The notes below the pieces were generated by a model. That model was not told the origin of the DNA and did not search any database. It was given only the letters and a program-made list of their open reading frames with translations. Position numbers and translations under genes: made by a program. Shown piece after piece: positions 32,691 to 41,471 of a stretch of DNA of 64,000 bases. Source of the DNA: CAVTUU01 sp045804965 (GTDB lineage Bacteria; Chloroflexota; Chloroflexia; Thermomicrobiales; UBA6265); assembly GCA_045804965.1 (NCBI GenBank), contig JBJMMD010000050.1, forward strand, positions 1 through 64,000. The letters run 5' to 3'. Every line of letters starts with the position of its first letter. Position 1 is the first letter of the stretch.

Positions 32691-35600
32691 GGCTCGGCGT
32701 CGCCGGCAAATCCGCGACGACGTCATACCGCTCGTCGATCAACCAGACACCGTCTTGCTCGGCAAAGATGACATAGGAGCCTATGACCGGCGATCCAGTG
32801 CTGAAGATGAGCACGCCAACCCGGTCATCGGGAAGCTCACGAATGTCGTTGAACGTCGTCGCCAACTTGCCGCCCGACCCCGTGATCTCTGTTCTGTCCG
32901 CGCCTGGATAGTAGCCCTCTCTGACGTTTATGCCCGGAATCGACCTGCGCCAGAAATCATCCGAATAGAAGCCGAGAAGTGCTCGCCAGTCATCTCCACA
33001 AGCCGCCATGCCTTGGATGGTTTCCATGATCCCGGCGCTTGCCTCGTCACTCGCATCCTTGCCCTCTGGGATTTCGCTCTGTAGAATCGGCGGCCAATTG
33101 TCACCAGGTTTCGTTTGCCGGCCCGGAAGCAACGTTGCCGCGGGTGTCCCAGCCGGCACACTCGCCTCCGAGAACGGCCGAGGCGGGAGACAAGAAGAAA
33201 CGGACACGATGGCGGGGTTCGTCGCTTCAGGTGTTTCCGAGCCATCTCCGCCGATCGCGTACACAATCCCGTCGGTTTCTGGAACAATGAGCAGGTCATC
33301 GGTGATGGTTGGCGCGAGCAAGTAGAGCACGTTGACTCCATCGGGTCCAGTTGGCAGATCGACCTTCGCGTGCCAGAGCTCGTCCCCCGTTCCAGCATCC
33401 AACGCGAAGACGTCGCCAGCGAAAGTCGTTCCAACCACCCCGCCGTTGGCATAGGTCACGTCGGAGGCGCCTGTGCCGCCGGCTTTGTGCGTCCAGAGCG
33501 TGTGCCCGTCTCGCGCGTCGAGCGCGGTCACCGGGGCGCCCTCGCCGATTCCTCCGAGGAAGAGACTACCGTCCGCCACGGCCGGGGCGGATCGATTGAA
33601 TTCGATTGCAACCACGCTCCAGCGCTTCTGACCATTTGACGCATCCACGGCATACACCCAACCGCGAACTCCTACTCCTCCAGGACTATAAGGAGCGGTG
33701 AAGTAAGCCATCCCATCGGCGATTGCCGGAGTGTTGACTGCCTCTCCGTCGGTCTTGAATCGCCACAACTCGTGCCCGTCCGTCACGTCGATGGCGAACA
33801 AGGTCCCGTTGTAATTCGGCGCGAACACCACGCCTTGGGCCACCGCCACGGTCGCGTTTTGCACCAACACGTTGGCATATGGTTCGTCGATGGGTTTCTC
33901 GGCGAGCGCGGCGTGCCAGCGCTCTTGCCCGGTTTGCGCATCAACCGCGAAGAGCGTCTGATCGACATTCTCGACAAAAACCGTGTCGCCATCGATCGCG
34001 GGCGAGGCGTTCGCGCTGCCCCCAGTCTCGAAGCGCCATTTCTCCGCGCCCGTGACGGCATCGAGCGCAATCAGATAGCCGGGATCATTGTTCTGCATCT
34101 CCGCGTGCGGCCCTGCCGTCGCCACGTACACCGTGCCGTTCGCCACCGCGGGCGGACTCCCGGCGATCACGCCAACCTTCGCCGTCCAGATCAGCTTGCC
34201 GGTCGCCGCATCGACCGCGATCACCTCGCCGCGATCGTCCTGCGGCAGGTAAATCGTCCCGCCAGCCGCGACCCCCGATTCAACGAACCCAACTGAATGG
34301 AACCGCTCTTTCCACTTCAACACCGGCTGCCCGCTTGGCCCCGAATCAGCCGATACCCCCGTCCGCGCCGCGTCGCCGCGGTACATGCCAATCGTGCTGG
34401 TGGAAGGTGAGGGTTCGGGAGAAGGGCTCGCCGCAGGTGTCGCCTGAGCGCTGGCGCTGCCGAACGCGTAGATCGTGCCATCGTCCGCAGGAACGATGAC
34501 GAGATCGTCGACGATCGTTGGAGCCAGAAGCAAGGAGTGACCGGCCGCGCTGTTAGTCGGGTGTGAAGCGACGTCAACTCGCCAGGCGATATTCCCGCTC
34601 CGAGCATCCACCGCGTAGACACCACCAAGATCGTTTGTTCCGTAAACCACTCCGTTGGCATATGTCAGATTTGAGGTGAATATCCCGTCGGTTGAAACTG
34701 CCCACACCTGATCTCCCGTCGCACTATCGAGGGCAGTGAACGAAGAATCGGTTGCGTCCGCCTCGCCAGTGCTGCCGAGGAAAACGAGGCCATCAGCCAC
34801 CGCAGGGGCCGATTGACTCTGGTCGCCCGCTTTAACATCCCACCGTTCCTTACCCGTTGCCGCGTCGAGAGCGTAAACCCAGCCATCTACCGCCGGGTTC
34901 ATTCCATTCGTCTGAAACGCGGTGAAATAGACGGTGCGGTCGACAACAGCGGGCGTGTAGATGACATCGCCGCTCGTTTGGAAACGCCACAATTCGTGGC
35001 CGTCTTGCGCATCCAGCGCAATCAAGGTCCCGAATTTGTTGCCCGCGTAAACAATCCCATTAGCAATCGCAGGTGAGGATCGGATTCCAAACGGTGTGGG
35101 CAGCTCGGTTATGCCATCATTGCGAGCGAGATTCGCTCTCCACCGTTCCTGCCCGGTTTGTGCGTCGACTGCACGGAGTGTCTCATCACTGGCCGTGATG
35201 TAGACCGTGTTGCCGTCAACAGCTGGTGAAGAATTCCTGCAGCCACCAGCTGCATACCGCCACCGTTCTGTTCCGGTCTGTTCGTCAAGCGCGATGAGGA
35301 AGCCAGTGCCATTAGCGGTCGCGATATAAACCAGACCATTTCCGACAGCAGGCGGACAATCGTCAATCGTGCCGACATTTGCCGACCAGATGAGATTTCC
35401 CGTAGTAGCGTCGAGAGAATTCACCCTGCCATCACGGTCCTGAGACAGATAGAGTCGATTCCCGGCTGCAATGACCGTACCCCGATACCCAAAGTACCCG
35501 GTAGGGTGATACTGCCGGGTCCACCTCAATTCCGGCTGTCCCGCTGGACCGGCACTTGTCGAGACACCCGTTCTCGCTGCATTCCCCCGATACATCCCAG

Positions 35601-36045
35601 TCGGGCCGGTTTTGGGCGTCTGCACATCGGATTGCGGCCAGACATCGTGCAGCTGGCCGAGTGGGCCGTTGCCGAAGGTGATACCGAGCAGCGTCACCAC
35701 CAGCACCGCGGCGGTCGCCAGCTCCGCCAAGCCCCACAATCGCCGCCGTTGCTCCGGCCAGAACCGTCGGATGACACGAGTGGAAACGGGCGGGTTCACG
35801 CCGTTGGCATGAAAGTCGATTGGCATCGCCGTCACACCGTTGGGTATGACGCCATTTGAAACGAGCTCACTCCGCAGTCGGCGGACAAACGCCGGGTCGG
35901 GGTTCGGCGCAATGTGGCGGGTTGAGAGGTACTGCACGGTGGCGATGTCGGCCCGCAGCGGCTCGGGATCGCCGGCCGAGTGTCCATCCTCGTCCCACCA
36001 GGCGTCGAGGGTTTGTTCGAGTTGGAATTCGGAAAGCTCAGCCAT
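32680..36045 (-). CDS. Transmembrane double PQQ-type propeller, likely anti-sigma partner
   Basis: A 1121-residue protein, ATG 36045. Residues 1-100 are cytosolic with FVRRLRSEL, a style common in sigma-partner proteins; one membrane helix is at about 103-125 (LWGLAELATAAVLVVTLLGI). Two tandem PQQ/quinoprotein-like propellers follow (about 150-545 and 560-955), each opening GMYRGxAARTGVSxxxGPxG and made of blades such as NRLYLSQDRDGRVNSLDATT and GKLIWTAKVGVIAGSPPAVA. The C-terminal 120 residues look NTF2-like (LLGFYSDDFWRRS). Its start overlaps the ECF sigma gene by eight bases, so the two are translationally coupled. I infer an anti-sigma role, with the outer propellers sensing. No zinc-finger HxxxCxxC motif was seen. 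Confidence 0.9.
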   Translation of the reverse strand: MAELSEFQLEQTLDAWWDEDGHSAGDPEPLRADIATVQYLSTRHIAPNPDPAFVRRLRSELVSNGVIPNGVTAMPIDFHANGVNPPVSTRVIRRFWPEQRRRLWGLAELATAAVLVVTLLGITFGNGPLGQLHDVWPQSDVQTPKTGPTGMYRGNAARTGVSTSAGPAGQPELRWTRQYHPTGYFGYRGTVIAAGNRLYLSQDRDGRVNSLDATTGNLIWSANVGTIDDCPPAVGNGLVYIATANGTGFLIALDEQTGTERWRYAAGGCRNSSPAVDGNTVYITASDETLRAVDAQTGQERWRANLARNDGITELPTPFGIRSSPAIANGIVYAGNKFGTLIALDAQDGHELWRFQTSGDVIYTPAVVDRTVYFTAFQTNGMNPAVDGWVYALDAATGKERWDVKAGDQSQSAPAVADGLVFLGSTGEADATDSSFTALDSATGDQVWAVSTDGIFTSNLTYANGVVYGTNDLGGVYAVDARSGNIAWRVDVASHPTNSAAGHSLLLAPTIVDDLVIVPADDGTIYAFGSASAQATPAASPSPEPSPSTSTIGMYRGDAARTGVSADSGPSGQPVLKWKERFHSVGFVESGVAAGGTIYLPQDDRGEVIAVDAATGKLIWTAKVGVIAGSPPAVANGTVYVATAGPHAEMQNNDPGYLIALDAVTGAEKWRFETGGSANASPAIDGDTVFVENVDQTLFAVDAQTGQERWHAALAEKPIDEPYANVLVQNATVAVAQGVVFAPNYNGTLFAIDVTDGHELWRFKTDGEAVNTPAIADGMAYFTAPYSPGGVGVRGWVYAVDASNGQKRWSVVAIEFNRSAPAVADGSLFLGGIGEGAPVTALDARDGHTLWTHKAGGTGASDVTYANGGVVGTTFAGDVFALDAGTGDELWHAKVDLPTGPDGVNVLYLLAPTITDDLLIVPETDGIVYAIGGDGSETPEATNPAIVSVSSCLPPRPFSEASVPAGTPAATLLPGRQTKPGDNWPPILQSEIPEGKDASDEASAGIMETIQGMAACGDDWRALLGFYSDDFWRRSIPGINVREGYYPGADRTEITGSGGKLATTFNDIRELPDDRVGVLIFSTGSPVIGSYVIFAEQDGVWLIDERYDVVADLPATPSPTA

Positions 36046-36658
36046 TGTTGCGCCTCTCAGGAGTTGCCGCTGCATCGAGGTCGATGTCGAGCAGGGCGCG
36101 CAGGCGGAGGAGCGCTCGCCGCTGCGCGGTTCGCACCGCCGCGTGGCTGATCCCCAGTGCCATCGCGATCTCCGGTCCCTTCAACCCCGCTAGGCGCAAC
36201 TCGATCACTTGTCGCTGCTCCTCAGTCAAGTGGACGAGCGCCGCCTGCAGCGCCGATTGCTCATCGCCGGCAATCACCGTAGCTTCAATCGAGCGGGCGT
36301 CATCCGCCGTTTCAGCCACCGATTCCAACGACCGATTTCCCCGCCGCGCCGCCTGCCGGAGGTGTTCGAGCACCATGTTGTGCGCGATCGCGAAGAGCCA
36401 GGAGCGAAACGATCCACCCTGCGAGTTGTACCGGGGGAGGGCGGCGAGCGCCTTCATGAAGATTGCGCTCGTCGCATCCTCGGCGGCCGGGACGCTCTCC
36501 AGTCGGCGGTAGCAGAACCAGTAGACCGGCTCGACATAGCGGTCGTAGAGGTGGGCAAACGCAGCCGAATTTCCCTGCGCGAGCGCGACCAAGCAGGCGT
36601 CGTCGCCCTGCTCGCCCTCAGCGCCCGCGTTGTGGACCCGCCCGTTCGCGTGACTCAC
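36038..36658 (-). CDS. ECF RNA polymerase sigma factor
   Basis: A 206-residue sigma-70-family protein from GTG 36658. Region 2 is at about 30-100: FAHLYDRYVEPVYWFCYRRL, EDATSAIFMKALAALPRY and FRSWLFAIAHNMVLEHLRQA. Region 4 is at about 140-195: LTEEQRQVIELRLAGLKGPE, IAMALGISHAAVRTAQRRAL. It lacks the long C-terminal extensions of some Chloroflexota ECF groups. The overlap with the propeller gene suggests the usual sigma/anti-sigma operon. Target genes are not identifiable here. Confidence 0.93.
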   Translation of the reverse strand: MSHANGRVHNAGAEGEQGDDACLVALAQGNSAAFAHLYDRYVEPVYWFCYRRLESVPAAEDATSAIFMKALAALPRYNSQGGSFRSWLFAIAHNMVLEHLRQAARRGNRSLESVAETADDARSIEATVIAGDEQSALQAALVHLTEEQRQVIELRLAGLKGPEIAMALGISHAAVRTAQRRALLRLRALLDIDLDAAATPERRNNG

Positions 36659-36744
36659 CCGTCGCCCCTATTCCGCCGCCGTTCTGTAAACGATGGACTC
36701 CCCAAAGTGTGACGGGTTGAACGTTGACAGGCACGGGGCTGAAA

Positions 36745-36932
36745 TCACCATTCGGCGCGTTCTACGCGGCTACGCCGCGACGCCTGATTGGAAATCCGGC
36801 GCTCAGTGAACGAAAACCTCTCCGAGGTTGAGAACGGCGATACACTCCATCGCAACCCCGTACTCAGCCTCGAAGAGGCTTTGTAGGTTTAGCGCTGGGT
36901 TTTAACCCGGCGTCGCGGCGTAGCCGCGAAGA
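36745..36932. repeat. Mosaic hairpin repeat block
   Basis: GCGGCTACGCCGC, CCTCTCCGAGG, CCTCGAAGAGG (each an inverted repeat with a short loop), TTTGTAGGTTTAGCGCTGGG, and CGTCGCGGCGTAGCCGCG at the right end, just before the UxuA stop. Confidence 0.7.
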
Positions 36933-36935
36933 TCC

Positions 36936-37901
36936 CTAATCCCGCCCCACCGCCTCCATCAACCCGCGCATATAGCCGACGGCGTACAGGCGGCCGAAGG
37001 TGGTGTAGCCAGGCGGGTCGTTGATATCGCCGTGCATGGTGGGAACGTGGTCGGGCCGCATCGGACCGTCAAACCCGATCTCGCGATAGGCCGCCATCGC
37101 TGTGAGCATATCGGTCGGACCCTCGTCGTGGAACACTTCTTCGAACTTCTCCGGCGTGCCACGGACATCGCGAAAATGAACAAAATGGACCTTGCCAGTC
37201 GCGCCGAATTTGCGGATGTTGGCCGGAATGTCGACGTTCATCGTCGAAAAACTCCCCTGGCAGAAGGTCATGCCGTGGTTCGGGCTTGGGTGTAGCGCCA
37301 TCGCCCGCTCGAACCCTTCCGGACTGCGCAGAATTCGGCACATGCCTCGGATCGGCGAAAGTGGCGGATCGTCGGGATGGACCGCGAGCTTGATCCCCGC
37401 CGCCTCCGCCACCGGCACGATCCGCTCGACGAACCATGCCATCGCGTCCCACATCTGCTCGTCGGCAACCTCGCCGGCATCGGTCAATGGCGCCTTCGCC
37501 ATCAACGCATGGTCATAGCTCGTGACCAGTGCGCCGCCTCGTCCGCGCGTCGTCACGGATGTCCGCAACCAGTTGAACTTTGCCATCCAGTTGTAACACC
37601 AGATCTTAAACCCGGCTGCGCCCATATTCGTGACCAGCTCGCAGACGGCTTCGAGCTCTTCCTCCCGTCCCGGCAAACCGAGTTTGATCTGGTCCATCGG
37701 CGGCGAGGCTTCAATCACCATCGCGTCGAGCCCCGCGTCGGCAAATCGGGTCCGCAACCGTAGCAATGAATCGAAATCCCAGGCCGGCAACTGCCCCGGT
37801 CCCGGCACAGGCAGCCCCGCCACCGCGACACCAACCCCCAACTGCGGCCCGAGCGTCCACATAACGTTCGGCCACGGCGGCAAATACAACGCGAGGCGCA
37901 T
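36936..37901 (-). CDS. uxuA: Mannonate dehydratase (UxuA family)
   Basis: A 321-residue TIM-barrel enzyme; ATG 37901 has GGGAG upstream. Family signatures are WTLGPQLGV, the metal/substrate HPDDPPLSPI (about 200), and CQGSFSTMN followed by VHFVHFRDVRGTPEKFEEVF. It converts D-mannonate to 2-keto-3-deoxygluconate in hexuronate catabolism. It is somewhat shorter than Escherichia coli UxuA (about 394), but the core is intact. The gene is alone; related sugar-acid enzymes lie within 15 kb on either side. Confidence 0.88.
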   Translation of the reverse strand: MRLALYLPPWPNVMWTLGPQLGVGVAVAGLPVPGPGQLPAWDFDSLLRLRTRFADAGLDAMVIEASPPMDQIKLGLPGREEELEAVCELVTNMGAAGFKIWCYNWMAKFNWLRTSVTTRGRGGALVTSYDHALMAKAPLTDAGEVADEQMWDAMAWFVERIVPVAEAAGIKLAVHPDDPPLSPIRGMCRILRSPEGFERAMALHPSPNHGMTFCQGSFSTMNVDIPANIRKFGATGKVHFVHFRDVRGTPEKFEEVFHDEGPTDMLTAMAAYREIGFDGPMRPDHVPTMHGDINDPPGYTTFGRLYAVGYMRGLMEAVGRD

Positions 37902-37964
37902 CGCTTCATCTCCCTCAGGTTTTGGTTTGTCGAATATGTGACCTGTATTGTCGCCGAAACCGGT

Positions 37965-38150
37965 GCCGACGGCCTGAAGACCGTCGCTAACCCTAATGAA
38001 GCCACCCTCAGGGGCCTGAGCAGGAGGTCGTGCGGCAAGGGACCCAGGTTCTTAGCCGGTCTTTCGCCGGCTTTGTAGGTTCAGCCCGCGGGTACCCTTT
38101 GGGTGATTCAGCCCCGGGCACGCGGCGGCGCCGCGTCATCATCCTGTCGG
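37965..38150. repeat. Mosaic hairpin repeat block
   Basis: CTGAAGACCGTC, AGCCGGTCTTTCGCCGGCT (38054-38072), TTTGTAGGTTCAGCCCGCGG, GGTACCCTTTGGGTGATTCA and CGGCGGCGCCGC. The remaining bases to 38320 are lower in GC and hold nothing I recognise. Confidence 0.75.
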
Positions 38151-38320
38151 AATTTCCCGATTTCCCGGGAACAAAGCTATCGGGCACGGGAATCGTGCTC
38201 ACCGAATCATTTGGGACCTCAATCTCATAGGCTGCGAAAGGTCACAGGAGAATCCTGCGACCGTGGGGTTGAGGGGCGAGTTGAAAGTTTCCGTCCTTGA
38301 AATCGACCCGTTTGGCAACC

Positions 38321-39187
38321 ATGCGAACGTTTTATCCAAAGCGCTTGTCTACGTTCGAGCGGTGCCCGGAGCAGTTCTATTTTGAGTTCGTAGATAAGCG
38401 ACCCAAGCCGATCATGCCCTATGACGCTCCCCAAGAGCGCGGACGGGTCATTCACACGATACTTAGTGGGATTGCCAACGAATTCCGCAAAACCACAGTA
38501 CTCCCTTCGAATGTGATGGGCCGCGCATCAGCCGCGCTAGACCGAAAACACTACTCGACAGACGACGAGTGGCAAAATGACGTTGAAATCATCGCCAATG
38601 GAGTCGCATTTGGACTCAATGTTTTCGATGACAAAGTTCAGATTCTTGCCTCGGAGAGTTACTTAGAGTACCCGCACGAGCAAGACGACGAGTGTCCCTC
38701 GTTCGTACTTGGAGCCAAGCCCGACTTGGTCATGCTCCGGTGTGACGAGGACGGCTTGTACTTTTTTGACATCGTCGACTTCAAGTCAGGCAAGGGCTAC
38801 TCCGACTCGATCCAAGAAATCGCGACCAGGATCGTCGTTAAAAGGAATTCCAAGCGCTTCCAAGCACCATTCAATTACATTCGAACCACAATAGTTCGAA
38901 CGGAAGCTGCCGCCACCGATTCCAAGGTGCTCGATCCTGAAGATTGTCAGTACCGGTGGCAGCTCATCAAGAAACTCGTCAATGAGATCGCTCAGACCTA
39001 CGATTGGAAACCCAAGAAGAACTGGTCTTGCAGGACGTGCCCCTACCGCGCATGCGGTTGTACGCTCGACCCTCGCGAGTTTGACAACGACGAGTCCCTA
39101 CCACCGAATATGCCGACGAGCTCGGCGACTGGCTTGATGGCGTCGACAACTAGCCCTCCCACCGAAACAGCACCGCCTCCGGCGTAA
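38321..39187 (+). CDS. PD-(D/E)XK nuclease with possible Fe-S cluster
   Basis: A 288-residue protein; ATG 38321 gives the family opening MRTFYPKRLSTFERCPEQFY. Motifs of the RecB/AddB/Cas4-like PD-(D/E)XK group follow: GRVIHTILSG, GAKPDLVM (the catalytic Asp), IVDFKSGK (Asp/Lys). A C-terminal CRTCPYRACGC with the N-terminal Cys could hold a 4Fe-4S cluster as in AddB. No recombination or CRISPR partner is adjacent. It is lower in GC than its neighbours, which suggests transfer. Its 3' end overlaps the convergent M81 gene by 38 bases. Confidence 0.85.
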   Translation: MRTFYPKRLSTFERCPEQFYFEFVDKRPKPIMPYDAPQERGRVIHTILSGIANEFRKTTVLPSNVMGRASAALDRKHYSTDDEWQNDVEIIANGVAFGLNVFDDKVQILASESYLEYPHEQDDECPSFVLGAKPDLVMLRCDEDGLYFFDIVDFKSGKGYSDSIQEIATRIVVKRNSKRFQAPFNYIRTTIVRTEAAATDSKVLDPEDCQYRWQLIKKLVNEIAQTYDWKPKKNWSCRTCPYRACGCTLDPREFDNDESLPPNMPTSSATGLMASTTSPPTETAPPPA

Positions 39188-40649
39188 AAGGAGTGTCCAG
39201 TTCCATCGGATACATCGGGCGGCGACAGCGGGTATGGCCGAGAGAGGGAAGATTGGCGCTGGTGGAACCAGGAGCGTCGACGCCGATGAGCCGGTCGGCC
39301 CACGCGATGTACATGTGGCGCTGGCAATGGGGCGATTTCTGCACGACGGCGTCGAACCGGGTTGGGTCCTGTCCATGGGCGAAGAAGAGGGAGCGGTCGT
39401 AGAGACTGACGGCGCGACTGGTGGCGATAACAATGTGGCGGCCGACTTCGAGCACCGCCGTATCGCCCGCGTACCACTCGGTACCGTGGGATTCGTTGAC
39501 GAACCGTCCGTCGGAGAGCATCCGCACGGTAGCCTCAACCGGCAGTGGAACGAACCGCGCCGTGTCGAGCGTACCGCCTAACTGCGTGCGAATTGTGCCG
39601 CCGATGCCGGCGCGAATGGCTTGCTTCACGGCGACCGCGTCGACAATTGGGATCAGCGCCCGGCCCGGATAATTGCCTTCGACGAGCGCGCGCAGGATTG
39701 CATTACTGTCGCCTGATGCGCCGGAGCTCGTCGCATCCGCCGCGTCAACGAGGATGACTGTGCCTCCGCCCGCTTCTTTGACCTCCGTGGCCTGACGGAC
39801 CGCCTCGCCGAGACTGACAAGCGGGGCCTGCATTGCAGCTCGATCCCGCCAAAACCGTCCCGCAATCGCGATCGCTTCGCGCTCCGCCCAGGCCGGATCG
39901 TCGTCAGTAACCATGAGACTGTAGGAGCAGAGGTCCGGCACATCGGTGAAGGGGTTCCCCCAAAAGATATTGCCGGACAGCCCACCAGCAGCCTCGAATG
40001 CCTGGCACTCGCGAATTCGACCGCCGATGAGCCCCGTCGCCGTGATCATTTCATCGCCACGCACCAGGGCCGGAATCCGGACCAGCGCCGTCACCGGCCG
40101 CACCTGATCGTTGAGGATCTTGAGCAGTAAGCGCGCTGCCCGCTCGCCGGTCTCGAAGAAGTCGTTGTGCGGGTACGTGTGATAGGCGGCGAGCGAAGTA
40201 GCATTCGCCAGCATCCGGTCGGTGACGATGCCGTGGAGATCAAGCGAAAGCACGATTGGGATCCGCGCGCCGAGGATCTTCCTCGCTTCCTGAATGAGAT
40301 ACCCTTCAGGATCGATCTCGTCCTCGGCGCACATCGCGCCATGCATCGCGAAGACGACGCCATCGACCTCAGGTGCCTGCCGGATCGCATGCAAGAATTC
40401 CTCTGCGATCCTCCCCCATCCCGCGGTCCTGAGCGTACCCCCAGAAGTGATCGAGCGCGCGCTGTAGGCGCCAATCGACTCTACACCGGCCCCAGCGAAG
40501 ACACTCAGCGCCCCGCTAACTTCGCTCCGTATACCCTGATGAGCGGAGATGACAGCGTCGCCAAAGGCGGTTACGAAATCGTCGTAGTCAGTGAGCGCGG
40601 GGTTAAACGTCGATACCTCTTGCTTGCATTCGGCGATGAGGACGCGCAT
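39150..40649 (-). CDS. M81-family metallopeptidase (MlrC-like)
   Basis: A 499-residue protein from ATG 40649 behind GGAGGGAG. It opens MRVLIAECKQEVSTFNPALT, characteristic of MlrC-type proteins, with VVFAMHGAMCAEDEIDPEGY, SLDLHGIVTD (metal His), YHTYPHNDFFETGERAARLL and, later, VDAADATSSGASGDSNAILR. MlrC is the microcystin-degradation peptidase; most homologues are of unknown substrate, and many sit near sugar-acid or amidohydrolase genes as here. Full length for the family. Confidence 0.9.
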   Translation of the reverse strand: MRVLIAECKQEVSTFNPALTDYDDFVTAFGDAVISAHQGIRSEVSGALSVFAGAGVESIGAYSARSITSGGTLRTAGWGRIAEEFLHAIRQAPEVDGVVFAMHGAMCAEDEIDPEGYLIQEARKILGARIPIVLSLDLHGIVTDRMLANATSLAAYHTYPHNDFFETGERAARLLLKILNDQVRPVTALVRIPALVRGDEMITATGLIGGRIRECQAFEAAGGLSGNIFWGNPFTDVPDLCSYSLMVTDDDPAWAEREAIAIAGRFWRDRAAMQAPLVSLGEAVRQATEVKEAGGGTVILVDAADATSSGASGDSNAILRALVEGNYPGRALIPIVDAVAVKQAIRAGIGGTIRTQLGGTLDTARFVPLPVEATVRMLSDGRFVNESHGTEWYAGDTAVLEVGRHIVIATSRAVSLYDRSLFFAHGQDPTRFDAVVQKSPHCQRHMYIAWADRLIGVDAPGSTSANLPSLGHTRCRRPMYPMELDTPFTPEAVLFRWEG

Positions 40650-40834
40650 GCTCCCTCCGAAGAACGCGAGTCGAGCCATGAGTCACTTGATCTGACAGAG
40701 ACATTCTCCACGATCCTTCCCGGAATTGAGCGAGCGATTCGTGGGCATCGCTTTTGCTTTAGATGCCCACTACTTGTTAACCTCTCGGCAACGATGCGAG
40801 CGTGACACGCTCGGCGGCCGGTTGGAGAACAGCG

Positions 40835-41203
40835 ATGGCGAGGAGACGAAACGTGGCAAAACAGCGGCACACCGGGACGTTCATCGTCGGGGCGATCGTC
40901 GGTGGGCTGGCGGCCGCGGGCTATACCCTTTGGAAAACGCCGAAATCGGGCGCGAATCTGCGGGCAGCGCTGGCCGTGCAAGCCGAAGGGCTGCTCGACC
41001 GGGTCACCGCGCTCGGTGAGCGGATCGGCATCGAAACCGGGCCGGAGCACGACTACTCGCCGCATTCGGCGGCAACCGCTTCGTCTACGTCCCAACCCGC
41101 GGCGACGACCGTCAAGCCGGGCGAGGGGCCGATCGCTGACGACGACATCCTGCCGGTTATTGACGGCAGGGAAAACGTGGCGCCCCCATCGGCGTCAACC
41201 TAA
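40835..41203 (+). CDS. YtxH-like small membrane protein
   Basis: A 122-residue protein from ATG 40835 (GGAG seven bases upstream). One hydrophobic segment (GTFIVGAIVGGLAAAGYTLW) is followed by KTPKSGANLRAALAV, the YtxH-like pattern of a Gly-rich helix plus a basic/amphipathic helix, and then a Ser/Thr/Ala-rich tail ending DILPVIDGRENVAPPSAST. It is associated with stress responses in other bacteria. The second small gene follows after 12 bases with its own AAAGGAG. Confidence 0.7.
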   Translation: MARRRNVAKQRHTGTFIVGAIVGGLAAAGYTLWKTPKSGANLRAALAVQAEGLLDRVTALGERIGIETGPEHDYSPHSAATASSTSQPAATTVKPGEGPIADDDILPVIDGRENVAPPSAST

Positions 41204-41215
41204 AGGAGATAGTCT

Positions 41216-41368
41216 ATGGTCGGACGTGCGCGCACAGGCATGAAATTCTTCGTCTACGGGCTCCTTATCGGTCTGCTCTTCGCTCCCCGCAGCGGCGCCG
41301 AAACCCGTGCCAAAATCCTCGATTGGATCAACCAGACGGTCAGAGGCACCGTCGGCGGCGGGGCATAG
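41216..41368 (+). CDS. 50-aa YtxH-like protein
   Basis: ATG 41216 is behind AAAGGAG. The product, MVGRARTGMKFFVYGLLIGL followed by LFAPRSGAETRAKILDWINQ and a Gly-rich end, has the single helix and APRSGxETR signature of YtxH-like proteins, in miniature. It is co-transcribed with the preceding YtxH-like gene and ends before a strong hairpin. Confidence 0.7.
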   Translation: MVGRARTGMKFFVYGLLIGLLFAPRSGAETRAKILDWINQTVRGTVGGGA

Positions 41369-41389
41369 CGGCGGTCTGGCAACGACAGG

Positions 41390-41423
41390 GACAGGAGGAC
41401 CGGGCACGCCCGGTCCTCCTGTC
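41390..41423 (+). terminator. Terminator-like perfect hairpin
   Basis: GACAGGAGGACCGGGC (41390-41405) and its exact complement (41408-41423) form a 16-base stem with a two-base gap. It lies between the YtxH pair and the convergent DUF892 gene, so it may serve both. Confidence 0.65.
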
Positions 41424-41471
41424 TGCGCTTGCCTATCATGGAGCGATTAGCTTCGCCCCTTCCGCTCACCT

